From: Finegoldia magna ATCC 53516
Lineage (GTDB): Bacteria > Bacillota > Clostridia > Tissierellales > Peptoniphilaceae
Direction: 5' to 3'
Length of the DNA stretch: 64,000 nt
Assembly: GCF_000159695.1 (NCBI RefSeq)
Contig: NZ_CM000955.1
Span: forward strand, 1,838,524-1,902,523
Shown here: positions 1 through 9,146 of the stretch, piece by piece
How the letters are laid out: every line of letters starts with the position of its first letter
Numbering within the stretch: the stretch's first letter is position 1
The notes under the pieces: generated by a model
Database searches by the model: none
What the model saw: the letters and a program-made list of their open reading frames with translations, nothing else
Told to the model about the DNA's origin: nothing
Program-made: the position numbers and the translations under genes

Positions 1-238
1 TGGCAAAAACAACCGGGCAATTAAATCTAATTCCACAAGCATACGCAATTGCTATTCCGCTAACTTCAATCGTAAGTATTTTGTTTATTTTTTTATCCTT
101 AAATTTTTCGTAAAATTCATTTGCCAAATCTTCAAAAAGAACAGGATCAATCATGTGATTAATGAACCTGTCTACCTTAAGTATATTACCTGGTAATACT
201 TGACCATCTTTCATTATTCTCTCTTCAAGTTTTCTCAT
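1..238 (-). CDS. xpt: Xanthine phosphoribosyltransferase, 5' part (gene runs off the window)
   Basis: Only the first 79 codons are present; the rest lies to the left of the window. The protein begins MRKLEERI and continues through LKVDRFINHMIDP, a conserved opening of Xpt, and then ILTIEVSGIAIAYACG, the first part of the type I phosphoribosyltransferase core. The family converts xanthine plus PRPP to XMP in purine salvage. The ATG at 238 has a good Shine-Dalgarno (TAGGAGAG). A strong promoter lies about 30 bases upstream, leaving a leader too short for the purine riboswitch that often precedes xpt. Confidence 0.88.
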   Translation of the reverse strand, partial: MRKLEERIMKDGQVLPGNILKVDRFINHMIDPVLFEDLANEFYEKFKDKKINKILTIEVSGIAIAYACGIRFNCPVVFA

Positions 239-266
239 ATTTCTCTCCTAGAATTTAATATAGTAT

Positions 267-295
267 ATTATACATACAATATCAAAAAATCTCAA
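267..295 (-). promoter_or_regulatory. Sigma-A-type promoter of xpt
   Basis: On the minus strand TTGAGA (290-295) and TATAAT (267-272) are separated by 17 bases, a near-consensus housekeeping promoter. Transcription should start around 260, about 22 bases before the xpt ATG. No aptamer-like structure fits between promoter and gene. Confidence 0.65.
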
Positions 296-313
296 TATTT
301 GCCAATTTAAAAA

Positions 314-350
314 ATATCACTTACCCCAAAAATATAAGAGCAAGTGATAT
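314..350 (-). terminator. Rho-independent terminator of the glycogen operon
   Basis: Perfect 9-bp inverted repeat (314-322 with 342-350) just past the pgcA stop, followed on the minus strand by ATTTTTTAAATT. It closes the glycogen operon before xpt. Confidence 0.8.
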
Positions 351-357
351 CTTAAAA

Positions 358-2055
358 TTATTTAACATTCATCATTTTTTCTTTTGCTATTTTTTCAATA
401 TCCAAAACTTTTTGTTCTGCTTTTTCTTTTGAATCTGCAACAGAATAAATATATAATTTTATTTTTGGCTCAGTTCCAGAAGGTCTTAATGCATACCATG
501 ATCCATCGTCGTAGTAATATTTTAAAACATTTGATCTTGGAGTTCCAAAATCTTTGTAATTTACATCATAGTCTTTTGTTTCAACTAATTTTGTAGAACC
601 AATTTCATGAATTGGGCTGTGTCTGAATTCTTCCATAATTCTTCCGATCTTTTCTTGACCATCCAATCCTTCTAATACTACTGAAGATAGTGAGTTTTCA
701 TGATAACCAAATTCTTCATACAAATCATCTAAAACGTCAATCAAAGTCTTTCCTTGTTTCTTATAATAAGCTAACATTTCTGAAATCATCATTGAAGAAC
801 TTACCGCATCCTTATCTCTTACAAATGTACCGTAAGAATAACCAATACTTTCTTCATATCCGAATACCCAAGATTTTTCGCCAGTTTTTTCGTATTCATT
901 CGCTTTTCCACAAACATTTTTAAATCCAGTTAATGTTTCTATCATTTCAACGCCATATTTTTTAGCAATTTTAGCCGATAAATCTCCTGTTACGATTGAT
1001 TTTACAACTACAGGATTTTCTGGCAAATCGTGTTTTTCGTATCTTTGACTCAAAATATAGTTTGTCAATAATGCTCCGATTTTATTTCCATCTAAGAAGA
1101 CATATTCACCATCACTTAAAACTTCAACAGCAGTTCTATCAGCGTCTGGGTCAGTTGCCAATAACAAATCAGCTCCAACTTCTTTACCTAAATTGATAGC
1201 ATATTCAAACGCTTCTGGATTTTCAGGATTTGGATAAGGAACAGTCGTAAAATCACTGTCTGGATTTTCTTGTTCTTTTACTACGTAGACATTTTTAAAT
1301 CCTCTGACATCTAAGATATGTCTTACAAATCTATTTCCAGTCCCATTCAATGGAGTGTAAACTATTTTTACATCTTTATCAATATTGTCGTCATTAATTG
1401 TAAGGCTAAGCACATCTTCAAAGTAATCTTTGTCCAAATTTTCACCAAAATATTCTATTTTCTCTTCAGCTATTAATTTTTCAAAATCTCCTATCTTCAC
1501 TTCAGTAAAACTTTCGATTTTGTCCAAATTATTCAAAATTTCATTAGCCTTATCTTCAAGAATTTGACTACCTTCTTCCCAATAAGCCTTGTATCCATTG
1601 TATTCTTTCGGATTGTGAGAAGCTGTAATCATAATCCCTGAAATACAATTAAATTTTCTTATGGAATAAGACAACATAGGTGTTGGTCTAATATCGTCAG
1701 ACAAATAAACTTTTATTCCATTAGAAGCTAATACATTTGCTGATATTTCCGCAAATTCTTTGGAGAATTTTCTGACATCGTAGCTAATGCTTACGCCTCT
1801 TTTCAAAGCTTCTTCGCCGTAGTGTTTTATAGTATCAGCAAGTGCTTGTGTTGTTTTCATTATATTGTACTTGTTCATTCTATTTGTACCTGCACCGATT
1901 TTTCCTCTCAAACCTGCAGTACCAAATTCTAATGATTTATAAAATCTATCTTTTATTTCTTCATTATTATCTTTTATTGACATCAATTCGTCTCTTGTTT
2001 CTTGGTCATAAGACTCATCATTCAACCATTCATTGTATACTTTTAAATAATCCAT
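358..2055 (-). CDS. pgcA: Phosphoglucomutase/phosphomannomutase
   Basis: 565-residue alpha-D-phosphohexomutase. The phosphoserine loop reads TASHNPKEYNG, the metal-binding loop DPDADR, the sugar-specificity loop GYEESIGY, and the C-terminal phosphate-binding loop RPSGTEPKIK, so all four catalytic segments are intact and in order. It should interconvert glucose-6-phosphate and glucose-1-phosphate, linking glycolysis to the ADP-glucose made by GlgC. It is the last gene of the glycogen operon, 9 bases after the C39-like gene, which fits that role better than cell-wall sugar metabolism, although a mannose-phosphate activity cannot be excluded. Confidence 0.93.
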   Translation of the reverse strand: MDYLKVYNEWLNDESYDQETRDELMSIKDNNEEIKDRFYKSLEFGTAGLRGKIGAGTNRMNKYNIMKTTQALADTIKHYGEEALKRGVSISYDVRKFSKEFAEISANVLASNGIKVYLSDDIRPTPMLSYSIRKFNCISGIMITASHNPKEYNGYKAYWEEGSQILEDKANEILNNLDKIESFTEVKIGDFEKLIAEEKIEYFGENLDKDYFEDVLSLTINDDNIDKDVKIVYTPLNGTGNRFVRHILDVRGFKNVYVVKEQENPDSDFTTVPYPNPENPEAFEYAINLGKEVGADLLLATDPDADRTAVEVLSDGEYVFLDGNKIGALLTNYILSQRYEKHDLPENPVVVKSIVTGDLSAKIAKKYGVEMIETLTGFKNVCGKANEYEKTGEKSWVFGYEESIGYSYGTFVRDKDAVSSSMMISEMLAYYKKQGKTLIDVLDDLYEEFGYHENSLSSVVLEGLDGQEKIGRIMEEFRHSPIHEIGSTKLVETKDYDVNYKDFGTPRSNVLKYYYDDGSWYALRPSGTEPKIKLYIYSVADSKEKAEQKVLDIEKIAKEKMMNVK

Positions 2056-2064
2056 AAAATCCTC

Positions 2065-2682
2065 CTATTGATAATAAATTAATCCTTTATACAAAGACTT
2101 TTCCTTAAACCATTTTTCTAAATCATACACTCTCTTTGTTCCCCAGTTTGAGCATTCAATTTTCCAACTATCATCGTAATAAATCGCAGTTATCGTAACC
2201 CAATGAAATTTAACATCAGGATTTTTGTGATTTAAAGTCAACATCAAAACTGGATAACCATTTGCTATTGCACCGATAATATATGTCACTATGTTTCTGA
2301 TTTTCCAAGTAAAATTGTAGTTTTGTGTCACCAAACTCATTCCGTTTTTCTTGGCATACTTTCGAATACCACTGTTCATTGGAAACAAAAATGGCACGCC
2401 GTATATTTTGGGCTTAACAAATGTAGATAGCTTGTCAGCAAATTTTATATAATCAGTCTTGGTTATCGGACTGTCTATAAAATTTTCAGGAACTAACTTA
2501 GCATATTCTTTTTTTGTATTTGCAATGTAGATTAAAAAATTGGTGATAGCAATTACTGAACAACCTTTTTTCGTGAGATAGTTTGAATGCAAAACATCCT
2601 CAAACCATTGTTGATCTCCACCAAAAAAACCTTCAATATTCAAAATTCTATCTACATCTTTGAGTTCATATCTAGTATCCAT
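2065..2682 (-). CDS. C39-like papain-fold protein of unknown role in the glycogen operon
   Basis: 205 residues with no signal peptide. A candidate catalytic triad of the peptidase C39-like fold is visible: Cys41 in KKGCSVIAITN, His160 in KFHWVTITAI and Asn179 in CSNWGTKRVYDL. The hydrophobic stretch near 130-150 fits the fold's core rather than a membrane segment. Its start codon overlaps the pulA stop by one base and pgcA follows 9 bases later, so it is embedded in the glycogen operon. C39-like proteins are cysteine peptidases or amidases. Why one sits among glycogen genes is unknown; a role in processing a glycogen enzyme is speculation. Confidence 0.6.
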   Translation of the reverse strand: MDTRYELKDVDRILNIEGFFGGDQQWFEDVLHSNYLTKKGCSVIAITNFLIYIANTKKEYAKLVPENFIDSPITKTDYIKFADKLSTFVKPKIYGVPFLFPMNSGIRKYAKKNGMSLVTQNYNFTWKIRNIVTYIIGAIANGYPVLMLTLNHKNPDVKFHWVTITAIYYDDSWKIECSNWGTKRVYDLEKWFKEKSLYKGLIYYQ

Positions 2683-4490
2683 TATTTCTCCATACTTATT
2701 GAATATACCCCGCTTTTTCTCTCATCAATCAAAATCACATTGTCGTTTACTTGTGTCTCAATTATTTTGTCATCAAAAATCTTCGTGCAATTTACGAAAT
2801 TTTTAAAATAATCGCTCAAATCAAATTCGAATTTTTCTCCCGAATTTATAAAAACAAGCAAGAATCCCCTATCATTTTTAATACTGAAACAAATACAAAA
2901 AGCATTTACATAGTAAAATTTGAGTTTGTGTCTAACTTCATTCTCATCTTTCAAATTAAATTCTGGATGTGTTTTTCTAAATTCAATCAGCGATTTTACA
3001 TATTGGAATACTTCGTTGTTATAATTCTTCAATTTCCAATCCACTGCATTAACATGAAGCGGCAGATTATAAGTATTTTTAAACATCAATTTACTTCTCA
3101 AGAATTCATTTCCACAATGAAAAAAAGGTATCCCTTGACTTAGCATTATCAAATCAAAACAAAGTTTTGTAGATGTTACGATATCCGTATTTGTTTTAAG
3201 CAATTTATCTTGAAGTATTAAATTATCGTGTGAATTAAAATAGTTAATAGTTTCATTAGGATTTTTGCAAAATCCACGCCTATTTTCATCATAGTCAATC
3301 GATCCACAAATTCCTGTTTCCAAGCTAATTTTATCTACATTTTTTTGAACAAAACCTGTAGAATTATCATCGTTATCACCTTTAATGGCATTCCTGAAAA
3401 AAGGATTGAATAAAGCATAATCTTTTCCTTTTTGACTACCAAAAGTGGTTCTTTTGTTTTTCGATAATGGAGATTCATCTGCCGCCCAAGGTTCTCCGTA
3501 TATAATCACATTTTCATCGTGTTTTCTAAGTTCACTTACGATTTTATCGGTTGTTTCTGAATCTATTAAAGCCATTAAATCAAACCTGAAACCGTCAATG
3601 TGGAATTCTTTTTGAAAATACAATAAGCTATCGATAACAAATTTTCTCACAAATTCATCTTCGGTATTTAATTCATTGCCAACTCCAGATCCATTCGTGA
3701 ATTCTCCATTATTATCACGTCTATAAAATTGTGGATAAATCAAATTAAATGGATGATCTTTGTTTCTAAAAGTGTGATTGTATACAACATCCATAATCAC
3801 CCCAATATTATTTTCATGCAAAGTTTTAATCATTTTCTTGAATTCAATAATTCGGTTTTTAGGATTATCTGGTTCTGTAGCAAAGCTACCTTCAATACAG
3901 TTGTAATTCTCAGGATTGTATCCCCAATTGTAATTATCTTCAGAAAATTTTTCTGAATTTCTCTCATCAACGCCTACAAAATCAAACACAGGCATCAAAT
4001 GAACATGTGTTATCCCCAAATCTTTCAAATGATTTATTCCTGAAACATCATTTTCTTCTACCAATCCTAAAAATTTCCCACGAAAATTTTCATCAACTTT
4101 ACTAGAAATATCTGAAGAATAATCTTTTATGGACAATTCATAGATTATAGCTTCATTTCTGTTTGCTATTTTGTATTGTTCATCAGCAAAACCTTCTGGA
4201 TTTGTGGAATTCAAATCTACGACACATGATTTTAAGCTATTAATTGATGAAGCTTTGCAAAATGGATCTACAATTTCAAACTCATCATCAAGTTGATACT
4301 TGTAATAAATTCCATCCAAATCTCCTTCAACCTTGACTTCAAAATACCCATCACTTTTTTTCATATCAATGGATTTGTATCTGACATCATCGAAATTTTC
4401 GTACAATAATAACTTGACATTAGTTATTTGCGGAGCATAAATCTTAAAAACTGTATATTCTTTGTTGTAATTAAACCCTAACTCATACAT
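2682..4490 (-). CDS. pulA: Type I pullulanase (glycogen debranching, GH13)
   Basis: 602 residues. The N-terminal ~90 residues resemble the CBM48/E-set domain, followed by a GH13 barrel. The type I pullulanase signature YNWGYNPENY is present (usual form YNWGYDP). GH13 regions: DVVYNHT (I), GFRFDLMALID with the nucleophile Asp (II), IIYGEPW with the acid Glu (III) and FNSHDN (IV). No signal peptide, so it should act in the cytoplasm, hydrolysing alpha-1,6 branches of glycogen or limit dextrins. It lies between the phosphorylase-like gene (9 bases) and the C39-like gene (1-base overlap). Confidence 0.92.
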   Translation of the reverse strand: MYELGFNYNKEYTVFKIYAPQITNVKLLLYENFDDVRYKSIDMKKSDGYFEVKVEGDLDGIYYKYQLDDEFEIVDPFCKASSINSLKSCVVDLNSTNPEGFADEQYKIANRNEAIIYELSIKDYSSDISSKVDENFRGKFLGLVEENDVSGINHLKDLGITHVHLMPVFDFVGVDERNSEKFSEDNYNWGYNPENYNCIEGSFATEPDNPKNRIIEFKKMIKTLHENNIGVIMDVVYNHTFRNKDHPFNLIYPQFYRRDNNGEFTNGSGVGNELNTEDEFVRKFVIDSLLYFQKEFHIDGFRFDLMALIDSETTDKIVSELRKHDENVIIYGEPWAADESPLSKNKRTTFGSQKGKDYALFNPFFRNAIKGDNDDNSTGFVQKNVDKISLETGICGSIDYDENRRGFCKNPNETINYFNSHDNLILQDKLLKTNTDIVTSTKLCFDLIMLSQGIPFFHCGNEFLRSKLMFKNTYNLPLHVNAVDWKLKNYNNEVFQYVKSLIEFRKTHPEFNLKDENEVRHKLKFYYVNAFCICFSIKNDRGFLLVFINSGEKFEFDLSDYFKNFVNCTKIFDDKIIETQVNDNVILIDERKSGVYSISMEK

Positions 4491-4499
4491 TTATAACTC

Positions 4500-6593
4500 C
4501 TAAACATCTTTCAGATAATTAATCCCAAATTTTTTGGATAGTTCTATATTTTTAATCATTAAATTATTCCACGAATTTTCATTCAAATACGATTTTTGAA
4601 TTTTTTCATTAACTTCCACAAAATTATCAAAAGAATTCATAACATTAAAACTATCATTGTATTTAAGAATCAAATTATAAATCTCATAAAATTCATTTAT
4701 GATTTTTTTGTTTTCTAATAATTCAATATTTTTTAGTAAAAAATTCATACATCTGGATTCTGTATTTAATAAACGTTCTTCATCAAACTTGAATACTCCA
4801 ATATCTTTTAATTGTCCCATTTTTTCAAAAACACTAGAATCACTTGTCAAAATAATCGAACCGTTATTCATAAATGCATAAGGATATGTGTTTGAAATAT
4901 CGAAGTTTTTGTAAGGTATATAGTTGAAAACATCACAAGCTTTGGCGAAATCTGGCACTTGATCTAGCATAATATTTTCGACAAACACTAATTTTATTTT
5001 TTCTTGAATTAGCTTATCCGAATTAATTACCTTAGACAAACCAAGACACAAACTTATTGTTTTCTTGCAAAACAAGTAATCAAACGAACTCATTCCTCCG
5101 ATAAAAAATGTCGTAGGAGTAATTATCGTATTTACATTATCTTTTAGTTTTAAGTACAAATACAAAATATAAAAAACATTCAGAATTTGTCTCTTACCTT
5201 CGTGAAAGTCTGATAATTGCATATTGAAAATACTCTTATCGTTGATATTTTTTAAGTTGTACTTATCGACAAGTTTTTTCTTGTATTTTAGTTTGCTATA
5301 ATACAAATCATGATATTCGATTTTATTTCTGAATAAATCGTCGTTAAAACCGTAAGTTTGTATCACAATTTTATCTTCAATATTTTTATCAATAACCACA
5401 TGTTCGCTTTTCAATAAATGTTTCTTCTGATATTCAGACCCAACTATTATAGAATGCGTTACAAAAGCTATAAGATTAAAACAGTCTAGGAAATTGTCTT
5501 TAATAATTTCCGGATATCCATTTTTCAGTGCATTTTCATTTATCAACTTAATAATATTTTTAATGCTATCAAACTGATACAAGTAACTCAGATCCATTAA
5601 TTCAAATGATTCTCTGTGTAAATTGATGTTAAAATACTTGAAAATGTTATTAGATTTTTCTAAAGCTTTTTCGAAATCATATCCTTCATCCATTAGTTTT
5701 TGTAAAAACGTGATTATTAACAAAGCGACATTTGTTTCAACGATATTAATTTGAATATGGTCTTTGATTTTATCTGTATTTTTAAAAAATTTTATTTCGT
5801 CATTAAATATGTCTTCAACTATTGAATCCGCAAGAAATTTTTGTTGCAAGAATTTAATATACTTGCCGAATTCATCGATTTCTGGTGTGTAAACAAATTG
5901 GCGAATTGAGTCCAATTTGTTTTCCTCAGAATAAATATCCTCAATTCTTCCACGAATAAAATTTTCGTAGTTAAGATTTGGATTAGCTTTTGGTGAAAAT
6001 AATCTAATGAAATTCGTATTTCCATTTATATAGGGAATATCGTAAATTTGTGATTTAATTTTATTATTGTCTAATTCTATATCGTATTTGCTAGATCTTT
6101 TAAAAACTACACTTGTTTTTGGTTCATGGAATACAGTCTCAATCTGATTTTCATCGACTATTTGTTGCTTAAACTGTGAATTTTTGTAAAAAATCGAATA
6201 CACTTTACAAAACTGTCCTTGTTTTGAGATTTTCTCAAACAAATCTACTGAGAATCTTCCTATATAACTTTGTCCCAAGTGCAAATCATTGTTCATATTT
6301 ACAACATTGTCATATTTATCCTGTAATATTTTTTGCAATGGAGTTTTTAAATTGAGTTTTTCAATATAATCGTCAAACAAATTTTCTACCATTAATTCAA
6401 ATGACACAATGTATGTTCTGGAAGATTTGTCGGCAAAGGTATTTGTGGATTGTCCAGAAATAATTTCTTTAATGACTTCATTTAATGCTAATCTAATTTC
6501 ATAGACATTCGCATCTTGAAGATCGACCAATGAATTATACGATAATTTGATTTGCAATAATTTCCTTAGTCGATCTTCTGAAATATCAATCAT
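4500..6593 (-). CDS. Degenerate glycogen phosphorylase homologue, probable pseudoenzyme (GT35 fold)
   Basis: 697 residues, somewhat shorter than glycogen phosphorylases (about 750-850). It aligns by eye along its length: YIVSFELMVENL with YISxEFLMGRxL, then a segment ending FKQQIVDENQIE with the FxQKIxDGWQxE region, FHEGKRQILN with IHEYKRQLLN, TFFIGGMSSFDY with VFIGGKAAPGY, and IKLVFVENIML with LKVVFLENY. The PLP-lysine motif GTGNMKFMLNG is here NTYPYAFMNNG, so the Schiff-base Lys is Ala573 (4875-4877). The GNGGLGR loop reads GQSYIGR, DTHP reads VETN, and the Arg of KRIHEYKRQ is Asp. The reading frame is intact, with no sign of decay. It overlaps glgA by 4 bases. A phosphorylase reaction looks impossible; a structural, glycogen-binding or regulatory role is inference. 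Confidence 0.75.
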   Translation of the reverse strand: MIDISEDRLRKLLQIKLSYNSLVDLQDANVYEIRLALNEVIKEIISGQSTNTFADKSSRTYIVSFELMVENLFDDYIEKLNLKTPLQKILQDKYDNVVNMNNDLHLGQSYIGRFSVDLFEKISKQGQFCKVYSIFYKNSQFKQQIVDENQIETVFHEPKTSVVFKRSSKYDIELDNNKIKSQIYDIPYINGNTNFIRLFSPKANPNLNYENFIRGRIEDIYSEENKLDSIRQFVYTPEIDEFGKYIKFLQQKFLADSIVEDIFNDEIKFFKNTDKIKDHIQINIVETNVALLIITFLQKLMDEGYDFEKALEKSNNIFKYFNINLHRESFELMDLSYLYQFDSIKNIIKLINENALKNGYPEIIKDNFLDCFNLIAFVTHSIIVGSEYQKKHLLKSEHVVIDKNIEDKIVIQTYGFNDDLFRNKIEYHDLYYSKLKYKKKLVDKYNLKNINDKSIFNMQLSDFHEGKRQILNVFYILYLYLKLKDNVNTIITPTTFFIGGMSSFDYLFCKKTISLCLGLSKVINSDKLIQEKIKLVFVENIMLDQVPDFAKACDVFNYIPYKNFDISNTYPYAFMNNGSIILTSDSSVFEKMGQLKDIGVFKFDEERLLNTESRCMNFLLKNIELLENKKIINEFYEIYNLILKYNDSFNVMNSFDNFVEVNEKIQKSYLNENSWNNLMIKNIELSKKFGINYLKDV

Positions 6594-8014
6594 TTAATGA
6601 TCTCCTCATAAAGTTCGATATATTCTTTTGCAGATTTTTCCCAATCATTTTTGGAATTCATAGCATTTTCTTGAATTATTTTGAAATCATCATTGTAATA
6701 AAAAGATATTGCACGTCTCAATGTGTACAAGAAATCATGCGCGTTGATATTTGTAAAAGAGAATCCATTTCCTTCTTTGCTAAATTCGTTAAATGATTGA
6801 ACAGTATCCCTCAATCCTCCAGTTTCACGCACTACTGGTATAGTTCCATATCTCATAGCAATTAATTGGGATATACCACAAGGTTCAAATATTGAAGGCA
6901 TCATCAAGAAATCTGCTCCTGCATAAATCTTGTGTGATTCTTCATTGTTATAATAAATATTTGCTTTTAATTTATCTGGGAATTTCCATTCATAGTATTT
7001 GAACATTTCTTCATAAGAATAATCGCCTGTTCCCAAAATTATCACTTGTACATCTTCTGTAGTCAAAAACTCATCCATAATGTATCTAACAAGTTCTAAT
7101 CCTTTATTTTCAACCAATCTAGTTACCATTGCAAATATAGGCACATCTTTTTCTTCCAAACTGTACATTCTTTGTAATGCTTTTTTGTTGACAGATTTGT
7201 CCTTAATATTTTTCAATGAGTAATTTTTGAATAAATATTTGTCTGTTTCTGGATTCCAAATAGTTGTATCAATTCCATTTGTGATTCCAGATATTTTGTA
7301 ATGATACTGCCTAATAACTCCATCCAATCCTTCTCCGAAGAATGAGTATTTAATTTCATCAGCATAAGTTTTAGAAACAGTTGTTACTTTATCGCTGAAA
7401 ACTATAGCACCTTTCATGAAGTTGATTGCATCGTAGAATTTCAATGCATCTTCAGAAAAATACATCGGTGATAAATCAGTTTGTCGAAGTGAATTTGAAC
7501 TGAACACACCTTGATACTTTAGGTTGTGAATTGTAAAAACAGTTTTGATAGATTCGTAGAATGGATCACCTTTTGCAAAATCTCTTGCATAAACATTGAC
7601 CATGGCTGTGTGCCAATCATTGGAATGAATAATGTCGCAATCAAAATCGATATATCTTAATAATTGGACACATGCTTTAGAGAAAAATACAAATCTTTCG
7701 CAATCGTCATTTTCTCCATACACATTATCTCTGTTGAAATAATCTTCATTATCTAAAAAATAAAACTCGACACCTCTGTGAATGTATTTGAAAACACCGA
7801 CATAATGATGTTTAAAATCCAAATCTACATAAAAGCTTCCTTCAAATTCAAATTTATTTCTGTATTCCTCATTTATCAATTTGTACAAAGGGATGACCAC
7901 TTTCACATCATGACCTTGTTTTTTCATTTCAAGTGGAAGTGTCCCTGCTACATCTGCAAGTCCACCAGTTTTTATAAACGGATCAGCCTCTGCTGCACAA
8001 TATAATATCTTCAT
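6590..8014 (-). CDS. glgA: Glycogen synthase (ADP-glucose, GT5)
   Basis: 474 residues, usual length for bacterial GlgA. The N-terminal ADP-glucose-binding motif is KTGGLADVAGTLP (residues 15-27), with the family's HSNDWHTA and TIHNLKYQG segments. The C-terminal Rossmann half has EPCGISQLIAMRYGTIPVVRETGGL, a GT5 donor-site region. It adds ADP-glucose units to alpha-1,4-glucan chains in the cytoplasm. It starts 10 bases after glgD and overlaps the phosphorylase-like gene by 4 bases, implying translational coupling. Confidence 0.95.
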   Translation of the reverse strand: MKILYCAAEADPFIKTGGLADVAGTLPLEMKKQGHDVKVVIPLYKLINEEYRNKFEFEGSFYVDLDFKHHYVGVFKYIHRGVEFYFLDNEDYFNRDNVYGENDDCERFVFFSKACVQLLRYIDFDCDIIHSNDWHTAMVNVYARDFAKGDPFYESIKTVFTIHNLKYQGVFSSNSLRQTDLSPMYFSEDALKFYDAINFMKGAIVFSDKVTTVSKTYADEIKYSFFGEGLDGVIRQYHYKISGITNGIDTTIWNPETDKYLFKNYSLKNIKDKSVNKKALQRMYSLEEKDVPIFAMVTRLVENKGLELVRYIMDEFLTTEDVQVIILGTGDYSYEEMFKYYEWKFPDKLKANIYYNNEESHKIYAGADFLMMPSIFEPCGISQLIAMRYGTIPVVRETGGLRDTVQSFNEFSKEGNGFSFTNINAHDFLYTLRRAISFYYNDDFKIIQENAMNSKNDWEKSAKEYIELYEEIIK

Positions 8015-8024
8015 TTACATTCCC

Positions 8025-9137
8025 CTATTTATCTTCTAATATTGCATTCTTTTTTAATTCATATGGATAATTTGGATTACCAACTGCAGTTACATTTTCC
8101 TTTATCAAGACTCCTTTATCAGTAATCGTGTTTACAACTACTGCATTCTTTTCTATTACCGTTCTTTCGAAAATAACAGAGTTTTTGATAACAGAGCCCT
8201 CTTGAATTTCTACGCCTCTAAAAATAATTGAATTTTCAACTTTACCATCTATTTTGACTCCGTTTGCTATCAATGAATTCTTAACGCAAGCAGAGTCACC
8301 GTATAATGCTGACGGTTCGTCTTTTGATTTTGTTAATAATAATCCATTTTTGAAAAATACATTGTTGTAAATATCAGTATTTAATAATTTCAAATTTGCA
8401 TCGTAAAATTGTGTCAAATTTCTGATTACTTCAACATATCCATCAATCATGTACACACCGATTTTTAATTTATCCAAATTAGAAATAATAACATCGATTA
8501 ATTCATTAGAATTAGAATTTTTAGCTGCATCGTGAATCAAATTCAAGAAAACTTCTTTTTTCATGTAACCAATGTTTGTCATTAAATTAAATTCATCATC
8601 AATTCCTTGATTCGTTCCTATACTGATTAGATTGCCTTCATCATCCAAGTTTAATCTGGTTTCTCCGATGAATAATCCCGTTGCATTATCCATTTTTTTG
8701 CAAAACAATAATATGTCCAAATCTTCTTCGATAAATCTATCGTGAGAAACGGAAAAATCTTCTCTGAAAATAACCATTGGATCGTAGAAATACAACTCAT
8801 CTTCTTTTGATCTCAAATAAAAATCCCTAGTTTCGTTGTAAGCGACGATTTCCTTACCAGCATTTTCAAAAGTTGGAGGAAATATAACAAGTCCATTTCT
8901 TCTTCTATTTAATTCATAACTTTCGCCATTTCCCAAGTGATCTAGAGTAGACCTCATAATTTTTCCGCCATACAAAACAACATTTGAAAACTCATTATTC
9001 GCAAAGTTACTCAAAGCAATATCTATGATTCTGTATCTTGCCCCATAAGGAAGCATATATTCTGGTCTGGAATCAGTTAGATATCCAAAATCTTGTCTAC
9101 TTTTTCCACCGTATATAATTCCAATACAATTTTGCAT
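8025..9137 (-). CDS. glgD: Glucose-1-phosphate adenylyltransferase regulatory subunit GlgD
   Basis: 370 residues, paralogous to GlgC next to it. The N-terminal nucleotide loop, which reads [11 protein letters not shown] in GlgC, is here YGGKSRQDFGYLTDSRPEY, so the catalytic pyrophosphorylase signature is lost, as is typical of GlgD. The PYGARYRIIDIALSN segment and the C-terminal left-handed beta-helix repeats (region of SVIKNSVIFERTVI) are kept. In Firmicutes GlgD pairs with GlgC and changes its kinetics. Nine bases separate it from glgC. Confidence 0.92.
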   Translation of the reverse strand: MQNCIGIIYGGKSRQDFGYLTDSRPEYMLPYGARYRIIDIALSNFANNEFSNVVLYGGKIMRSTLDHLGNGESYELNRRRNGLVIFPPTFENAGKEIVAYNETRDFYLRSKEDELYFYDPMVIFREDFSVSHDRFIEEDLDILLFCKKMDNATGLFIGETRLNLDDEGNLISIGTNQGIDDEFNLMTNIGYMKKEVFLNLIHDAAKNSNSNELIDVIISNLDKLKIGVYMIDGYVEVIRNLTQFYDANLKLLNTDIYNNVFFKNGLLLTKSKDEPSALYGDSACVKNSLIANGVKIDGKVENSIIFRGVEIQEGSVIKNSVIFERTVIEKNAVVVNTITDKGVLIKENVTAVGNPNYPYELKKNAILEDK

Positions 9138-9146
9138 AATTTCCTC

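Noticed and set aside
239..357. Purine riboswitch before xpt
   Set aside because: The promoter at 267-295 leaves a leader of about 22 bases, too short for the aptamer, and the only hairpin in the gap is the pgcA terminator.
4500..6593. Sequencing frameshift or pseudogene as explanation of the missing phosphorylase motifs
   Set aside because: Homology is continuous through the changed motifs in a single open frame with normal ribosome site and spacing, so substitutions rather than breaks removed the catalytic residues.
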